Below are positions 28,155 to 36,636 of a stretch of 64,000 bases of DNA, one piece after another (positions within the stretch are counted from its first letter, which is position 1; each line of letters begins with the position of its first letter). This stretch comes from Variovorax ginsengisoli (GTDB lineage Bacteria; Pseudomonadota; Gammaproteobacteria; Burkholderiales; Burkholderiaceae_C): assembly GCF_006438845.1 (NCBI RefSeq), contig NZ_RCZJ01000002.1:385145-449144 (forward strand), in the 5' to 3' direction. The position numbers were made by a program, and so were the translations under genes. Below the pieces are notes generated by a model, which was given only the letters and a program-made list of their open reading frames with translations, was not told the origin of the DNA and made no database searches.

Positions 28155-29615
28155 TCAGGCGGTGCCGCCAACGGTCAGGCCGTCGATGCGCAACGTCGGC
28201 TGACCGACGCCGACCGGCACGCTCTGACCTTCCTTGCCGCAGGTGCCGACACCGGAATCGAGCGCCATGTCGTTGCCGATCAGCTTCACGCGCGTGAGCG
28301 CATCGGGGCCGTTGCCGACGATGGTCGCGCCCTTCACCGGGTAAAGGATCTTGCCGTTCTCCACCCAGTACGCCTCGCTGGCCGAAAACACGAACTTGCC
28401 GCTGGTGATGTCGACCTGGCCGCCACCGAAGTTCGTGGCATACAGGCCCTTCTTGATGCTGGCGACGATCTCCTTCGGGTCCTTGTCGCCGCCCAGCATG
28501 TAGGTGTTGGTCATGCGCGGCATGGGCACGTGGGCGTAGCTCTCGCGGCGGCCGTTGCCGGTGGGCTTGACGCCGGTCAGGCGCGCGTTCATCGAGTCCT
28601 GGATGTAGCCCTTGAGGATGCCGTCCTCGATCAGCACGTTGCGCTGGCTGGCGTTGCCCTCGTCATCGACGTTCAGCGAGCCGCGGCGGTCGGCGATGGT
28701 GCCGTCGTCGAGCACGGTCACGCCCTTGGCCGCCACGCGCTGGCCGATGCGGCCAGCGAACGCGCTCGAGCCCTTGCGGTTGAAGTCGCCCTCGAGCCCG
28801 TGGCCGATGGCCTCGTGCAGCAGAATGCCGGGCCAGCCCGGGCCAAGCGCCACGGTCATCTCGCCGGCTGGCGCGGGACGCGCCTCCAGGTTGGTCAGTG
28901 CAGCCTTCACCGCCTGATCGACATATTCGGCGATGTGCTCGTCGTCGAAGTACGCCAAGCCGAAGCGTCCGCCGCCACCGCCGGAACCGATCTCGCGCCG
29001 GCCGTTCTGCTCCGCGATGACCGTGACCGACAGCCGCACCAGCGGCCGCACGTCGGCGGCCAGCGTGCCGTCGGCACGCGCGATCAACACCACGTCGTAT
29101 TCGCTCGCCAGGCCGGCCATCACCTGCGCCACGCGCGGGTCGCGGCTGCGCGCGAGCTGCTCGACCTTTTCGAGCAGCTTGACCTTGGCCGTGCTGTCGA
29201 GCGTGGAAATGGGGTCGATGCCGTCGTAGAGCGAGCGGCTCGACGCGATCTTGCGCGCCGGCACCTTGGCGCGGCCGCTGCGCGCCGTCGACGAGATCGA
29301 GCGCACGGTGCGCGCCGCGTCCATCAGCGACGCTTCGGAGATGTCGTCGGAATACGCGAAGGCCGTCTTCTCCCCGCTCACCGCCCGCACGCCCACGCCC
29401 TGGTCAATGCTGAAGCTGCCGGTCTTGACGATGCCCTCTTCCAGGCTCCAGCCCTCGCTGCGCGTGTATTGGAAATAAAGATCCGCGTCGTCGACTTGAT
29501 GGGCCTTGATCTCGGCGAGCGCCTTGCCGAGGTGGGACTCGTCGAGCCCGAAGGGCGTCAGCAGCAGTTGCTGCGCAATGGCAAGGCGTTCGATGGTGGG
29601 TTCGCGGGAGATCAT
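28155..29615 (-). CDS. tldD: Metalloprotease TldD
   Basis: Zinc metalloprotease subunit (486 residues) that acts with TldE/PmbA on unfolded peptides, with known roles in microcin B17 maturation and CcdA antitoxin turnover. The metal-binding motif HEAIGH is clear within ILLHEAIGHGLEGDFNRKG. Other family features are the N-terminal DADLYFQYTRSEGWSLEEG, GVGVRAVSGEKTAFAYSDD, and the C-terminal SGVGTCGKEGQSVPVGVGQP. No pmbA/tldE is in this window. I chose ATG 29615 (MISREPT); the frame stays open upstream across the rodA region but that is not coding in this frame. Confidence 0.95.
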   Translation of the reverse strand: MISREPTIERLAIAQQLLLTPFGLDESHLGKALAEIKAHQVDDADLYFQYTRSEGWSLEEGIVKTGSFSIDQGVGVRAVSGEKTAFAYSDDISEASLMDAARTVRSISSTARSGRAKVPARKIASSRSLYDGIDPISTLDSTAKVKLLEKVEQLARSRDPRVAQVMAGLASEYDVVLIARADGTLAADVRPLVRLSVTVIAEQNGRREIGSGGGGGRFGLAYFDDEHIAEYVDQAVKAALTNLEARPAPAGEMTVALGPGWPGILLHEAIGHGLEGDFNRKGSSAFAGRIGQRVAAKGVTVLDDGTIADRRGSLNVDDEGNASQRNVLIEDGILKGYIQDSMNARLTGVKPTGNGRRESYAHVPMPRMTNTYMLGGDKDPKEIVASIKKGLYATNFGGGQVDITSGKFVFSASEAYWVENGKILYPVKGATIVGNGPDALTRVKLIGNDMALDSGVGTCGKEGQSVPVGVGQPTLRIDGLTVGGTA

Positions 29616-29628
29616 CGCTGGATTATTG

Positions 29629-29718
29629 CTCGCCCCCAGGCTGCGGCGCACTGCGTGTCGCCTTCGCCTACCCCCTACCGGGGGCAATGCCAGCGGCCCG
29701 GCAGAGCCGGTTCCGCGG
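29629..29718 (-). repeat. Intergenic GCGACACGAAGTGCGC repeat, copy 2
   Basis: Read on the minus strand it aligns along about 90 bases with the copy at 36496-36583: CCGCGGAACCGGCT hairpin, GCCCCCGGTAGGGGG hairpin, the core (here GCGACACGCAGTGCGC, 29646-29661) and AGCCTGGGGGCGAGC. It fills the gap between rodA and tldD, with the conserved GCGAGC ending 13 bases before the tldD start codon. Confidence 0.85.
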
Positions 29719-29752
29719 CATTCCACGAACGAGCCGGTTCGCTCGCCCTCCT

Positions 29753-30907
29753 TCAGTTCTGCGTGAGCTTTCGGGCTCGCGAAATGGACATCAGGATGCC
29801 CAGCGCCAGCCCGAGCGTGACCATGGCCGTGCCGCCGTAGCTGATGAAGGGCAGCGGCACGCCTACCACCGGCAGGATGCCGCTCACCATGCCCATGTTC
29901 ACGAAGGCGTAGGTGAAGAAGATCATCGTCACCGCGCCGGCCAGCAGGCGCGAGAACAGCGTGGGCGCGTCGAGGGCGATCGCCAGGCCGCGGAATATCA
30001 GGAAGATGAAGGCGCCGATCAACGCCAGGTTGCCGGCCAGTCCGAATTCTTCCGAGTAGGCCGCGAAGATGAAATCGGTGGTGCGCTCCGGAATGAACTC
30101 CAGGTGCGTCTGCGTGCCCTGCATGAAACCCTTGCCACCGATGCCGCCGGAGCCGATGGCGATCATCCCCTGGATGATGTGGAAGCCCTTGCCGAGCGGG
30201 TCCTTGGTCGGGTCGAGCAGCGTGCATACGCGCTGCCGCTGGTACTCGTGCAGCACGCGCCAATCGACGCCGTCGGCACACAGCTGCGACTCGAAACCGA
30301 CGATCAGCGTGATCGCCACCGCGGCCACCAGCACCGGCGGCACGATCAGCTTCCAGCTCAATCCGGCGAAGAAGATCACCGAGAGCCCCGCCGCCAGCAC
30401 CAGCAGCGACGTTCCGAGATCGGGCTGCTTCATGATGAGCCCGACCGGCACGGCGAGCAGCACCGTCGCGACGGCGAAGTCGAGCGGCCGCAGCTGGCCC
30501 TCGCGCCGCTGGAACCACCAGGCCAGCATCAGCGGCATGGCGATCTTCAGGATTTCGCTGGGCTGTATCACCATGCCGACGTTGATCCAGCGCTTGGCGC
30601 CCTTCTTGGTGATGCCGAAGATCGCCACCGCGACCAGGAGCGCCACGCCGACCGTGTAGAGCGGCACCGCGAAGGTCATCAGCCGTTGCGGCGGCACTTG
30701 CGCCACCACGAACATGATGAAGCCGGCCAGCAGCATGTTGCGTCCGTGGTCCATGAAACGCGAGCCGTGGTCGAAACCCGACGAGTACATCGTGAGCAGG
30801 CCGGCGCAGGCCAGCAAAAACACCGCGAACGCGAGGAAGCCGTCGAAGCCCTGGAAGACCGGCGCGATGCGTCGCGCGAGCGAAGGTTGATTGAAGACGG
30901 CGGACAT
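29753..30907 (-). CDS. rodA: Rod-shape-determining protein RodA (SEDS peptidoglycan polymerase)
   Basis: SEDS-family membrane glycosyltransferase of the elongasome (384 residues, about ten membrane helices), normally paired with PBP2. Typical segments are DHGRNMLLAGFIMFVVAQ, AKRWINVGMVIQPSEILKIAMPL, KQPDLGTSLLVLAAGL and the C-terminal LPFISYGGTAMVTLGLALGIL. It is distinct from ftsW at 61016-62320, which has a long N-terminal extension and lies in the dcw cluster. No mrdA (PBP2) is adjacent here: the upstream gene is a sensor kinase, so rodA stands apart from the usual mre/mrd cluster or is its last gene after rearrangement. Confidence 0.93.
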   Translation of the reverse strand: MSAVFNQPSLARRIAPVFQGFDGFLAFAVFLLACAGLLTMYSSGFDHGSRFMDHGRNMLLAGFIMFVVAQVPPQRLMTFAVPLYTVGVALLVAVAIFGITKKGAKRWINVGMVIQPSEILKIAMPLMLAWWFQRREGQLRPLDFAVATVLLAVPVGLIMKQPDLGTSLLVLAAGLSVIFFAGLSWKLIVPPVLVAAVAITLIVGFESQLCADGVDWRVLHEYQRQRVCTLLDPTKDPLGKGFHIIQGMIAIGSGGIGGKGFMQGTQTHLEFIPERTTDFIFAAYSEEFGLAGNLALIGAFIFLIFRGLAIALDAPTLFSRLLAGAVTMIFFTYAFVNMGMVSGILPVVGVPLPFISYGGTAMVTLGLALGILMSISRARKLTQN

Positions 30908-30939
30908 GGGCGCGGATTATCGGCGCGCGCAGCGGGCGC

Positions 30940-32790
30940 TCATTGGAGATCGACCTGGACGACCGTGTGTCCGGCACGGCTTTCCACCCGCAACGGCGCA
31001 CCGAGCGCCGTCGCACGCGCCGCCAGCGCGCACGGCACCTGCGTCGCATCGAAACCGATGCCGTCGTCGATCACCCGGATGCGCACCGCGTCGCCGTGCA
31101 TTGCGGCCTCGATGCGCAGCACGCGCGCCTGGGCGTGCTGCAGGACGTTGGAAACGGCCTCGAAAAGCAGGAACTGCAGTTGCCGCATGGCAGGCGCATC
31201 GAGCCGGGCCACCGGCTGAAGCGCATCGACCGCCCATTCGAGCGCGATGCCCGAACGCTCGAAGCGGGGCGAAAGCCGATAGCGCAGGCCCGCCAGCAGC
31301 GCCTGCGCGTCGCCGTGCGGAAGCTGGATCGAGTCGATCGACAGCTTGAGCTGGTCGAGCGAATCGCGCAGCGTACGCAGCAGCGCGTCCTGGCTCGCTT
31401 GTCCCGATTGCAATTGCCGGATCGCCGCGCTGATGTGCGAGCCGACGCCGTCGTGCATGTCGCGCAGGATGCGCTCGCGCTCCTGGGTGCGTTCCTGCTC
31501 GCGCGCCCCACGCTCCAGGCGGTCGTAGGCCAACGCCAGATCACGCTCGCGCTCGGCCACGCGCGCCGCCAGCGTGTGCAGCAGTTCGCGCGCCTGCGCA
31601 CTCGCCTCGCGGAACCGGTCGACGACGATGCCCAGCAACGCCAGCGCGAAGAACAGCGAGGTGTAGCGCACCCAGGTCGTGTCACCGTAGGAGTCGCTCA
31701 GCCGGATCACCAGCCAGTCACGCGTGCCCACGGCCACCGTCAGCGCCGCCACCGAGGCGATCAGCACCCGCGCCACATTGGGCCGGCGCACCGCCGCCCC
31801 CATGAAGAACACCGCGTAGGCGATGAGAGCCACGATCTCCAATGCCAGCCAACCGGTCAGCCATTGCGGTTCGGAGCGCGTCAAGGAAAAGTAGCAGGCG
31901 ATCACAGGCATCGTGAAGACGAAGACGATGGCGCGTTGCAGCCACTTCATCTCCTTGCGCTCATGCCAGCCGGCCAGGTGCTGGCAAAACATCACCGCCG
32001 AGCCAGCCCAGCCCGAGTAGCACGCCGTCATGAGCACGCCCCACGCGACCCAGGGCAGCGGCGGCTGGCGGATGGCGCCATCGGCCACGCGCAGCGCCCA
32101 GCAGAATTCGGCCAGCGCTGCCCACAGATACAGGTTCTCGCGTCGTCGTCCGCCGTGGGCGGTGTTGTCGGCCTGCGTCAGCCACAGCGCCAGCGAAATC
32201 GTGCCGACCACGATGCTGAAGGCTGCCAGCAGCACCGAGCCGGTGAAGCGCCAGGCGTAGGCCGGCTCGAACAGCGCGCTGCGCACCCGCGCGGCGGGGC
32301 CGAGGCTGAGCACCGACAGGCCGGCACGCCGCCCCGAATCGGCGCGGATGCGGACCTGCACCGCATTCGCACCGGCGTGCAGCAGATGGGCCGGCAGCGG
32401 CACGTAAATCGGTGCCTTGGCATAGTCGGCGCCACCGCCTTGGCCGAGGTCACCGTAGCGCTGCAGCAGCTTGCCGTTCAGGCCGATCTCGAAGGCCGTG
32501 CCGACGCGCGCGATGAACAGGCCCCACGGCTCGGCGGGTGTCTCGGCGAGCGTGAACGGCAAGTCGAAGCGCGCCTCGCCGGGCCGGGCGCCGTTCATGC
32601 GGTCCCAGTGATAGGGCAGCGTGACCGGATCCGTCTTCATCACGCCGTCGACGGCGCGCGACACGGTGCCCGCGCGAAGCTCGACGATCGCAGCAGCTGG
32701 GGGTGCCGCGTCCGCCATCGCGTGCAGGGCGCCGCCACACGGCAGCGCGAAGGCCAGAAGCACGCGCCAAAAAAAGAGCCAGCGCCGCAT
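30940..32790 (-). CDS. Two-component sensor histidine kinase with extracytoplasmic and 7TM domains
   Basis: Sensor kinase of 616 residues. A signal peptide (MRRWLFFWRVLLAFALPCGG) leads to a periplasmic beta-rich domain of about 160 residues, then about seven membrane helices (residues 190-395), as in 7TMR-DISM receptors. The cytoplasmic part has a coiled coil and the NarX/DegS-type phosphoacceptor helix ERILRDMHDGVGSHISAAIR (His in MHDGVG). The ATPase domain has NVLQHAQA and IDDGIGFDATQ; the G2 box is poorly conserved. The partner regulator lies 12 bases upstream on the same strand. Signal unknown. Confidence 0.88.
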   Translation of the reverse strand: MRRWLFFWRVLLAFALPCGGALHAMADAAPPAAAIVELRAGTVSRAVDGVMKTDPVTLPYHWDRMNGARPGEARFDLPFTLAETPAEPWGLFIARVGTAFEIGLNGKLLQRYGDLGQGGGADYAKAPIYVPLPAHLLHAGANAVQVRIRADSGRRAGLSVLSLGPAARVRSALFEPAYAWRFTGSVLLAAFSIVVGTISLALWLTQADNTAHGGRRRENLYLWAALAEFCWALRVADGAIRQPPLPWVAWGVLMTACYSGWAGSAVMFCQHLAGWHERKEMKWLQRAIVFVFTMPVIACYFSLTRSEPQWLTGWLALEIVALIAYAVFFMGAAVRRPNVARVLIASVAALTVAVGTRDWLVIRLSDSYGDTTWVRYTSLFFALALLGIVVDRFREASAQARELLHTLAARVAERERDLALAYDRLERGAREQERTQERERILRDMHDGVGSHISAAIRQLQSGQASQDALLRTLRDSLDQLKLSIDSIQLPHGDAQALLAGLRYRLSPRFERSGIALEWAVDALQPVARLDAPAMRQLQFLLFEAVSNVLQHAQARVLRIEAAMHGDAVRIRVIDDGIGFDATQVPCALAARATALGAPLRVESRAGHTVVQVDLQ

Positions 32791-32802
32791 CGCGGTCTTG
32801 CA

Positions 32803-33594
32803 TCAATGCGGGTGGCGCAGCAGGCCGAGCCGCGTCGCCTCGTAGACCGCTTCGTTCTTCGAATGCACGGCCAGCTTTCCGTAGAGATTCTTGATGTGTG
32901 TCTGCACGGTGTGCACGCTCAGTGTCTTGAGCCGCGCGATCTCGGCATAGGAGAAGCCGCGCGCGATGAGCGTCAGCACCTCGTGCTCGCGGACTGACAG
33001 CAACACCGGAGCGTCGCTCCAGGCAGGAGAGGCAGCGGCGGCAGGCGAAGCAGGAGCAGCGGGCGCCTCGGCGTGGGCGATGGCGGTCGCGTCGGACTGC
33101 AGGCTGCGGTACTTGGCCAGCACCCGGCGCGCGATCATGGGCGAGATGTGCGAAGCACCGGCCTTCATCTCGAGGATGGTCTGGGCGATGTCCTCAGGCG
33201 GCGCATCCTTGTGCAGATAGCCGACCGCGCCGGCCTCGATGCTCGCGAGCACGCTGTCTTCGTCCCCGAAAACCGAGATCACGAGAGGCTCGCAACGAGG
33301 AAAGCGCGCCACGGCCGCCCGAATCACCGCAACGCCACTGCCGTCGGGCAGGCCGAGATCGGCCAGCAACACATCCGGGGCTTCGGCGGAAGCATCGAGC
33401 CAGTCCAGCGCCTCTCGAACGGAGCCCACGCCCGCCAGAAATCGCAGCGCCGGGCTGGAACGCACGCTCCGCTCGAAGAAAGCGCGCGTCGGCGCGTCGT
33501 CTTCGACGACCAAGACGCCGAACGGGCGCTCGGCAGCAGGGCAACGGGGGGTTCGATGCATGGCGCCGAGCATACGTGCGGAAACACTGCGCAT
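32803..33594 (-). CDS. NarL/FixJ-family response regulator
   Basis: Regulator of up to 263 residues: receiver domain with VLVVEDDAPTRAFFE and phospho-acceptor Asp in VLLADLGLPDGSG, a variable Ala-rich linker, and a C-terminal LuxR-type helix-turn-helix (LTLIARGFSYAEIARLKTLS, then VHTVQTHIKNLYGKL). The start is uncertain: in-frame candidates at 33594, 33573 and 33561 would give slightly different N-termini. It is the first gene of a two-gene unit with the 7TM kinase and is divergent from the large lipoprotein gene at 33701, which could be a target. Confidence 0.88.
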   Translation of the reverse strand: MRSVSARMLGAMHRTPRCPAAERPFGVLVVEDDAPTRAFFERSVRSSPALRFLAGVGSVREALDWLDASAEAPDVLLADLGLPDGSGVAVIRAAVARFPRCEPLVISVFGDEDSVLASIEAGAVGYLHKDAPPEDIAQTILEMKAGASHISPMIARRVLAKYRSLQSDATAIAHAEAPAAPASPAAAASPAWSDAPVLLSVREHEVLTLIARGFSYAEIARLKTLSVHTVQTHIKNLYGKLAVHSKNEAVYEATRLGLLRHPH

Positions 33595-33700
33595 CTTTCG
33601 TTTCTCACCGTTTCATGGGATAGGCATCGGTGTGAAGCGGCCAGACACTCACGCCGGCGGCATGTAACACCGCTGTAACCTTTTTGCGTAAGGGCTCCCT

Positions 33701-35806
33701 GTGATCAACACGAAGAACACAACGCGCATCGGCTGGGCTGTTGCCATGCTGATGTCACTTGCCGCATGCGGCGGCGGTGGAAACGATGGCAACGCGGGCA
33801 GCGGCTTCGGCTCCGGCACGGCGCCTGTCGCGGAGACGCCGTTGGGCTCCTCCGAGCCCACACCCAGCCGCCTCAGCGGCGTGGCGGCAACCGGAGCGGC
33901 CTTTGCCGGCGCGGCCCTCACGGTGACCGACCAAACCGGCGCCACCGTCTGCACGACACAGACGAACGACCAGGGCGCCTATGCCTGCGACCTGCCCGTC
34001 GGCACCAAGGCGCCGCTCGTGATCCGCGCCACCCGCGACGACGTGAGCTACTACAGCACCACCGCGAGCGCCGCGACCGGCACCGCCAACGTCACGCCGC
34101 TGACCACCATCGTGGTGTCTCAACTGTCACCCGACGGCAATCCGGCCAGCCTCGCGGGTGCCATCGTGGGCAATGCCGCGGCGGTGACGGCAGACACCAT
34201 CAAGAGCGAAGTCACGCAGTTGCTCGCCGCCCTCAAGCCGCTGCTGGACGCGCTCGGCCAGACCGGCCTGGATCCGATGAGCGGCGTTTTCGTCGCCGAC
34301 GGCACCGGTGCCGACCGCGTGCTGGATTCAATTGCCGTCAGCGTGCAATCCGACGGCACCGCCGCCAACATCCAGATCACGGTGAAGGCCGTTCCAGGCA
34401 ATGGCGATGCGACGCCCTTGTCGATCAGCTACAGCACGGCCGACGCCGCACCGCCCACGCTGCCACCCGTCGACGCCGCAGCCCTCGTGCAGCCGCCGAC
34501 GCCCGCGATCATCGCGTCGTTCCTGGCGCGGATGAACGCCTGCTACGCTCTCCCGCTCGCCCAACGCGTGACCGCCGTGAACGACGGCGTCAATGCCATC
34601 GGTACCGCTGCGGACGTCGTGGCCACGGCGTGCCGCACGTTGTTCGTCGGCGACGATCCGTCGACTTACCAGGCCAACGGCACATCCGTGGGCCGCAACG
34701 CCAACGGTCGCGGCGCTTTCGAGAGCCTGTTCCGCGCAGGTCCCACCGGGCTGGTTCACGACCGCGGCAACTTCGAGTTCTTTCGCAACGGCACCGACGT
34801 CGTCATCAGCTACCGCTGGACCGACACCGTCGGCAACACCGACAACGACACGCTGCTGCTGCGCAACGAGGGCGGCGTGCTCAAGTTGACCGGCAACGGC
34901 AATGCCTATCGCGTGTCGGTCCGCCCGGTCGCCGAGAAACGCGAATTGATCAACGCAGCGAACTTCAGCTACACCGCGACGGGCTACAACGTGACCATCG
35001 AGAACCGCCTCGATGAAAACTTCGTGCCTGTTCTGGACAAGGTCGTGGTGACGCCACCCTTCGGTGAACCGCAAACCTACACCCCGAAACCCGGCTTCTC
35101 GTTCCTGACCGTGGCCAGACCTGCCGGCGTGGCCGCCAACGCCAGCGGCAGCGTCATCTACCTCGCCGGCCGCTACGACAACGCCGCGACCACCGGCATG
35201 CCGGCCGACAAGGAAGCCAACCTGAACTTCGTCAGCCCGGCCTTCGCAGAGTCCGACGTTCGCGCGCTCAAGGACCAAAGCGTCTGGAAGCTCGAGTTCT
35301 ATCGCGTCGGGGAGACGGTGCCGTCCACGACACAATCGGCACGCACCTTGGCGCGCGCCCCGACGCTCGATGAGATCAAGCAACTGACCTTCGCCGAGAT
35401 CACCCCGGCGCTGCGCGAGGCGTTGCGCGCCGAGACCGCAGGCAACCAGGACAACGTGCTGATCTTCGGCACCCCCACGGAACAGGAGCCGAACCTCATC
35501 GACTTCAGCGCCCAAGGCGACAGCCCCGGATGGACCGTTCCCACGGCCGCATTGGCACCCACGCTGTTCAGCGCATACGGTCGGTCCAGCGGCGTGCGTT
35601 GGGAAGACTCGGTGACCGTGCGCAATACGGCCCGCAAGGCGATCCTCACCTGCTCGCCCTGGACGTCGACCGATGGCCACTGCGCGACCGTCTCCGGTGT
35701 GCGTCAGTACCGGCCTGGTGCCAGCCTGAACACCTTCGAACTGTGGGCACGCAGCGCGCGTCAGGTCGAAATGAGCACGAAGATCGGCCTCTACAGCGTC
35801 CAGTAG
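33701..35806 (+). CDS. Large predicted lipoprotein of unknown function
   Basis: A 701-residue exported protein. The N-terminus has a hydrophobic segment ending in the lipobox SLAAC at about residue 24, then a Gly-rich linker. Around residues 65-130 lies an Ig-like or carboxypeptidase-regulatory-like domain (GAALTVTDQTGATVCTTQTN, then DQGAYACDLPVG). The rest is not recognised; it contains a few scattered Cys and is rich in Asn/Thr/Val, consistent with a beta-rich surface protein. The start is GTG 33701, with AAGGG six bases upstream; a downstream ATG would cut off the basic part of the signal. It is divergent from a two-component system and followed by a terminator. Confidence 0.82.
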   Translation: MINTKNTTRIGWAVAMLMSLAACGGGGNDGNAGSGFGSGTAPVAETPLGSSEPTPSRLSGVAATGAAFAGAALTVTDQTGATVCTTQTNDQGAYACDLPVGTKAPLVIRATRDDVSYYSTTASAATGTANVTPLTTIVVSQLSPDGNPASLAGAIVGNAAAVTADTIKSEVTQLLAALKPLLDALGQTGLDPMSGVFVADGTGADRVLDSIAVSVQSDGTAANIQITVKAVPGNGDATPLSISYSTADAAPPTLPPVDAAALVQPPTPAIIASFLARMNACYALPLAQRVTAVNDGVNAIGTAADVVATACRTLFVGDDPSTYQANGTSVGRNANGRGAFESLFRAGPTGLVHDRGNFEFFRNGTDVVISYRWTDTVGNTDNDTLLLRNEGGVLKLTGNGNAYRVSVRPVAEKRELINAANFSYTATGYNVTIENRLDENFVPVLDKVVVTPPFGEPQTYTPKPGFSFLTVARPAGVAANASGSVIYLAGRYDNAATTGMPADKEANLNFVSPAFAESDVRALKDQSVWKLEFYRVGETVPSTTQSARTLARAPTLDEIKQLTFAEITPALREALRAETAGNQDNVLIFGTPTEQEPNLIDFSAQGDSPGWTVPTAALAPTLFSAYGRSSGVRWEDSVTVRNTARKAILTCSPWTSTDGHCATVSGVRQYRPGASLNTFELWARSARQVEMSTKIGLYSVQ

Positions 35807-35825
35807 CAAACCCACCGTTCCGACC

Positions 35826-35851
35826 AAGCCCTGCGGTCGCAGGGCTTTTTT
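35826..35851 (+). terminator. Intrinsic terminator of the lipoprotein gene
   Basis: AAGCCCTGCG and CGCAGGGCTT form a ten-pair stem with almost no loop (GT), followed by a run of six T. It begins 20 bases after the lipoprotein stop codon and immediately precedes the possible starts of the esterase gene. Confidence 0.9.
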
Positions 35852-35879
35852 CATGGGCACAATGATTTCCCCAAATTCC

Positions 35880-36482
35880 ATGAGGACCGTCTCCATCCCC
35901 GCCACCCACCTTCTCTACCTGCACGGCTTTCGGTCGTCGCCGCAATCGATGAAGGCCCGCCTCGTCGCCGAACGTGTGGCACAGCGCCATCCGAGCGTTC
36001 AATGGTGGTGCCCGCAGCTGCCACCCTCGCCACGCGAAGCGATGGACATGGTGATGCGCGGCATCGCGAACTGGCCGCGAAGCACCATGGCGGTCATCGG
36101 CTCTTCGCTGGGCGGCTTCTACGCCACCTACGTCGCGGGGATGACGTGCTGCCCCGCCGTGCTGCTGAATCCCGCGGTCGACCCGGCACGCGACCTGGCC
36201 CGCCACATCGGTGACCAGACCGCCTGGCACGACCCGCAGCAGCGTTTCTATTTCCGCCCCGAGTTCATTCAGGAGCTGCGCACCCTCGAAGTCGGACCGG
36301 TGACGCGGCCCGAGCGGGTGTTCGCCATCGTCGCCAAGGGTGACGAAGTGCTCGACTGGCGAGAGATGTCGGCGCGCTATCCCGGCAGCCGCATCCGCCT
36401 GCTCGACGGCGGCGACCACGCGCTGTCGGATTTCGAGACAACGCACCTCGACGACGTGATGGCCTTCCTGGACCCCGCCTGA
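35880..36482 (+). CDS. YqiA-like alpha/beta-hydrolase (esterase)
   Basis: Small serine esterase of about 200 residues in the YqiA/YcfP (UPF0227) family. The N-terminal strand ATHLLYLHGFRSSPQS forms the oxyanion region; the nucleophile motif is GSSLGGFYAT; the acidic residue is in VAKGDEVLD and the histidine in GGDHALS. YqiA hydrolyses short acyl esters; the natural substrate is unknown. The start is uncertain: in-frame ATGs at 35853, 35862 and 35880 all lack a clear ribosome-binding site, and the first lies directly after the preceding terminator, so I favour 35880. Confidence 0.85.
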   Translation: MRTVSIPATHLLYLHGFRSSPQSMKARLVAERVAQRHPSVQWWCPQLPPSPREAMDMVMRGIANWPRSTMAVIGSSLGGFYATYVAGMTCCPAVLLNPAVDPARDLARHIGDQTAWHDPQQRFYFRPEFIQELRTLEVGPVTRPERVFAIVAKGDEVLDWREMSARYPGSRIRLLDGGDHALSDFETTHLDDVMAFLDPA

Positions 36483-36495
36483 AATTCCAGGGACA

Positions 36496-36583
36496 CCGCG
36501 GAACCGGCTTCGCCGGGCCGCCGGTGTCGCCCCCGGTAGGGGGGTGGCGAAGCGACACGAAGTGCGCGAAGCCTGCGGGCGAG
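36496..36583 (+). repeat. Intergenic GCGACACGAAGTGCGC repeat, copy 3
   Basis: A full-length copy: GGAACCGGCTTCGCCGG hairpin, GCCCCCGGTAGGGGGG hairpin, core GCGACACGAAGTGCGC (36552-36567) and AGCCTGCGGGCGAGC. It occupies most of the gap between the esterase and RNB genes. The paired short hairpins resemble REP/BIME-type elements. Any open frame running through it is not coding. Confidence 0.87.
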
Positions 36584-36636
36584 CTCATCCAGCAAGCCTG
36601 GGCGCGAGCCAAAAGTGTCATGGGACAATCCCGCCC

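Noticed and set aside
28155..31049. Single 964-codon minus-strand frame that would fuse the rodA region to TldD
   Set aside because: Only the last 486 codons match TldD; the upstream part is rodA read in the wrong frame plus a repeat element. ATG 29615 is the family start.
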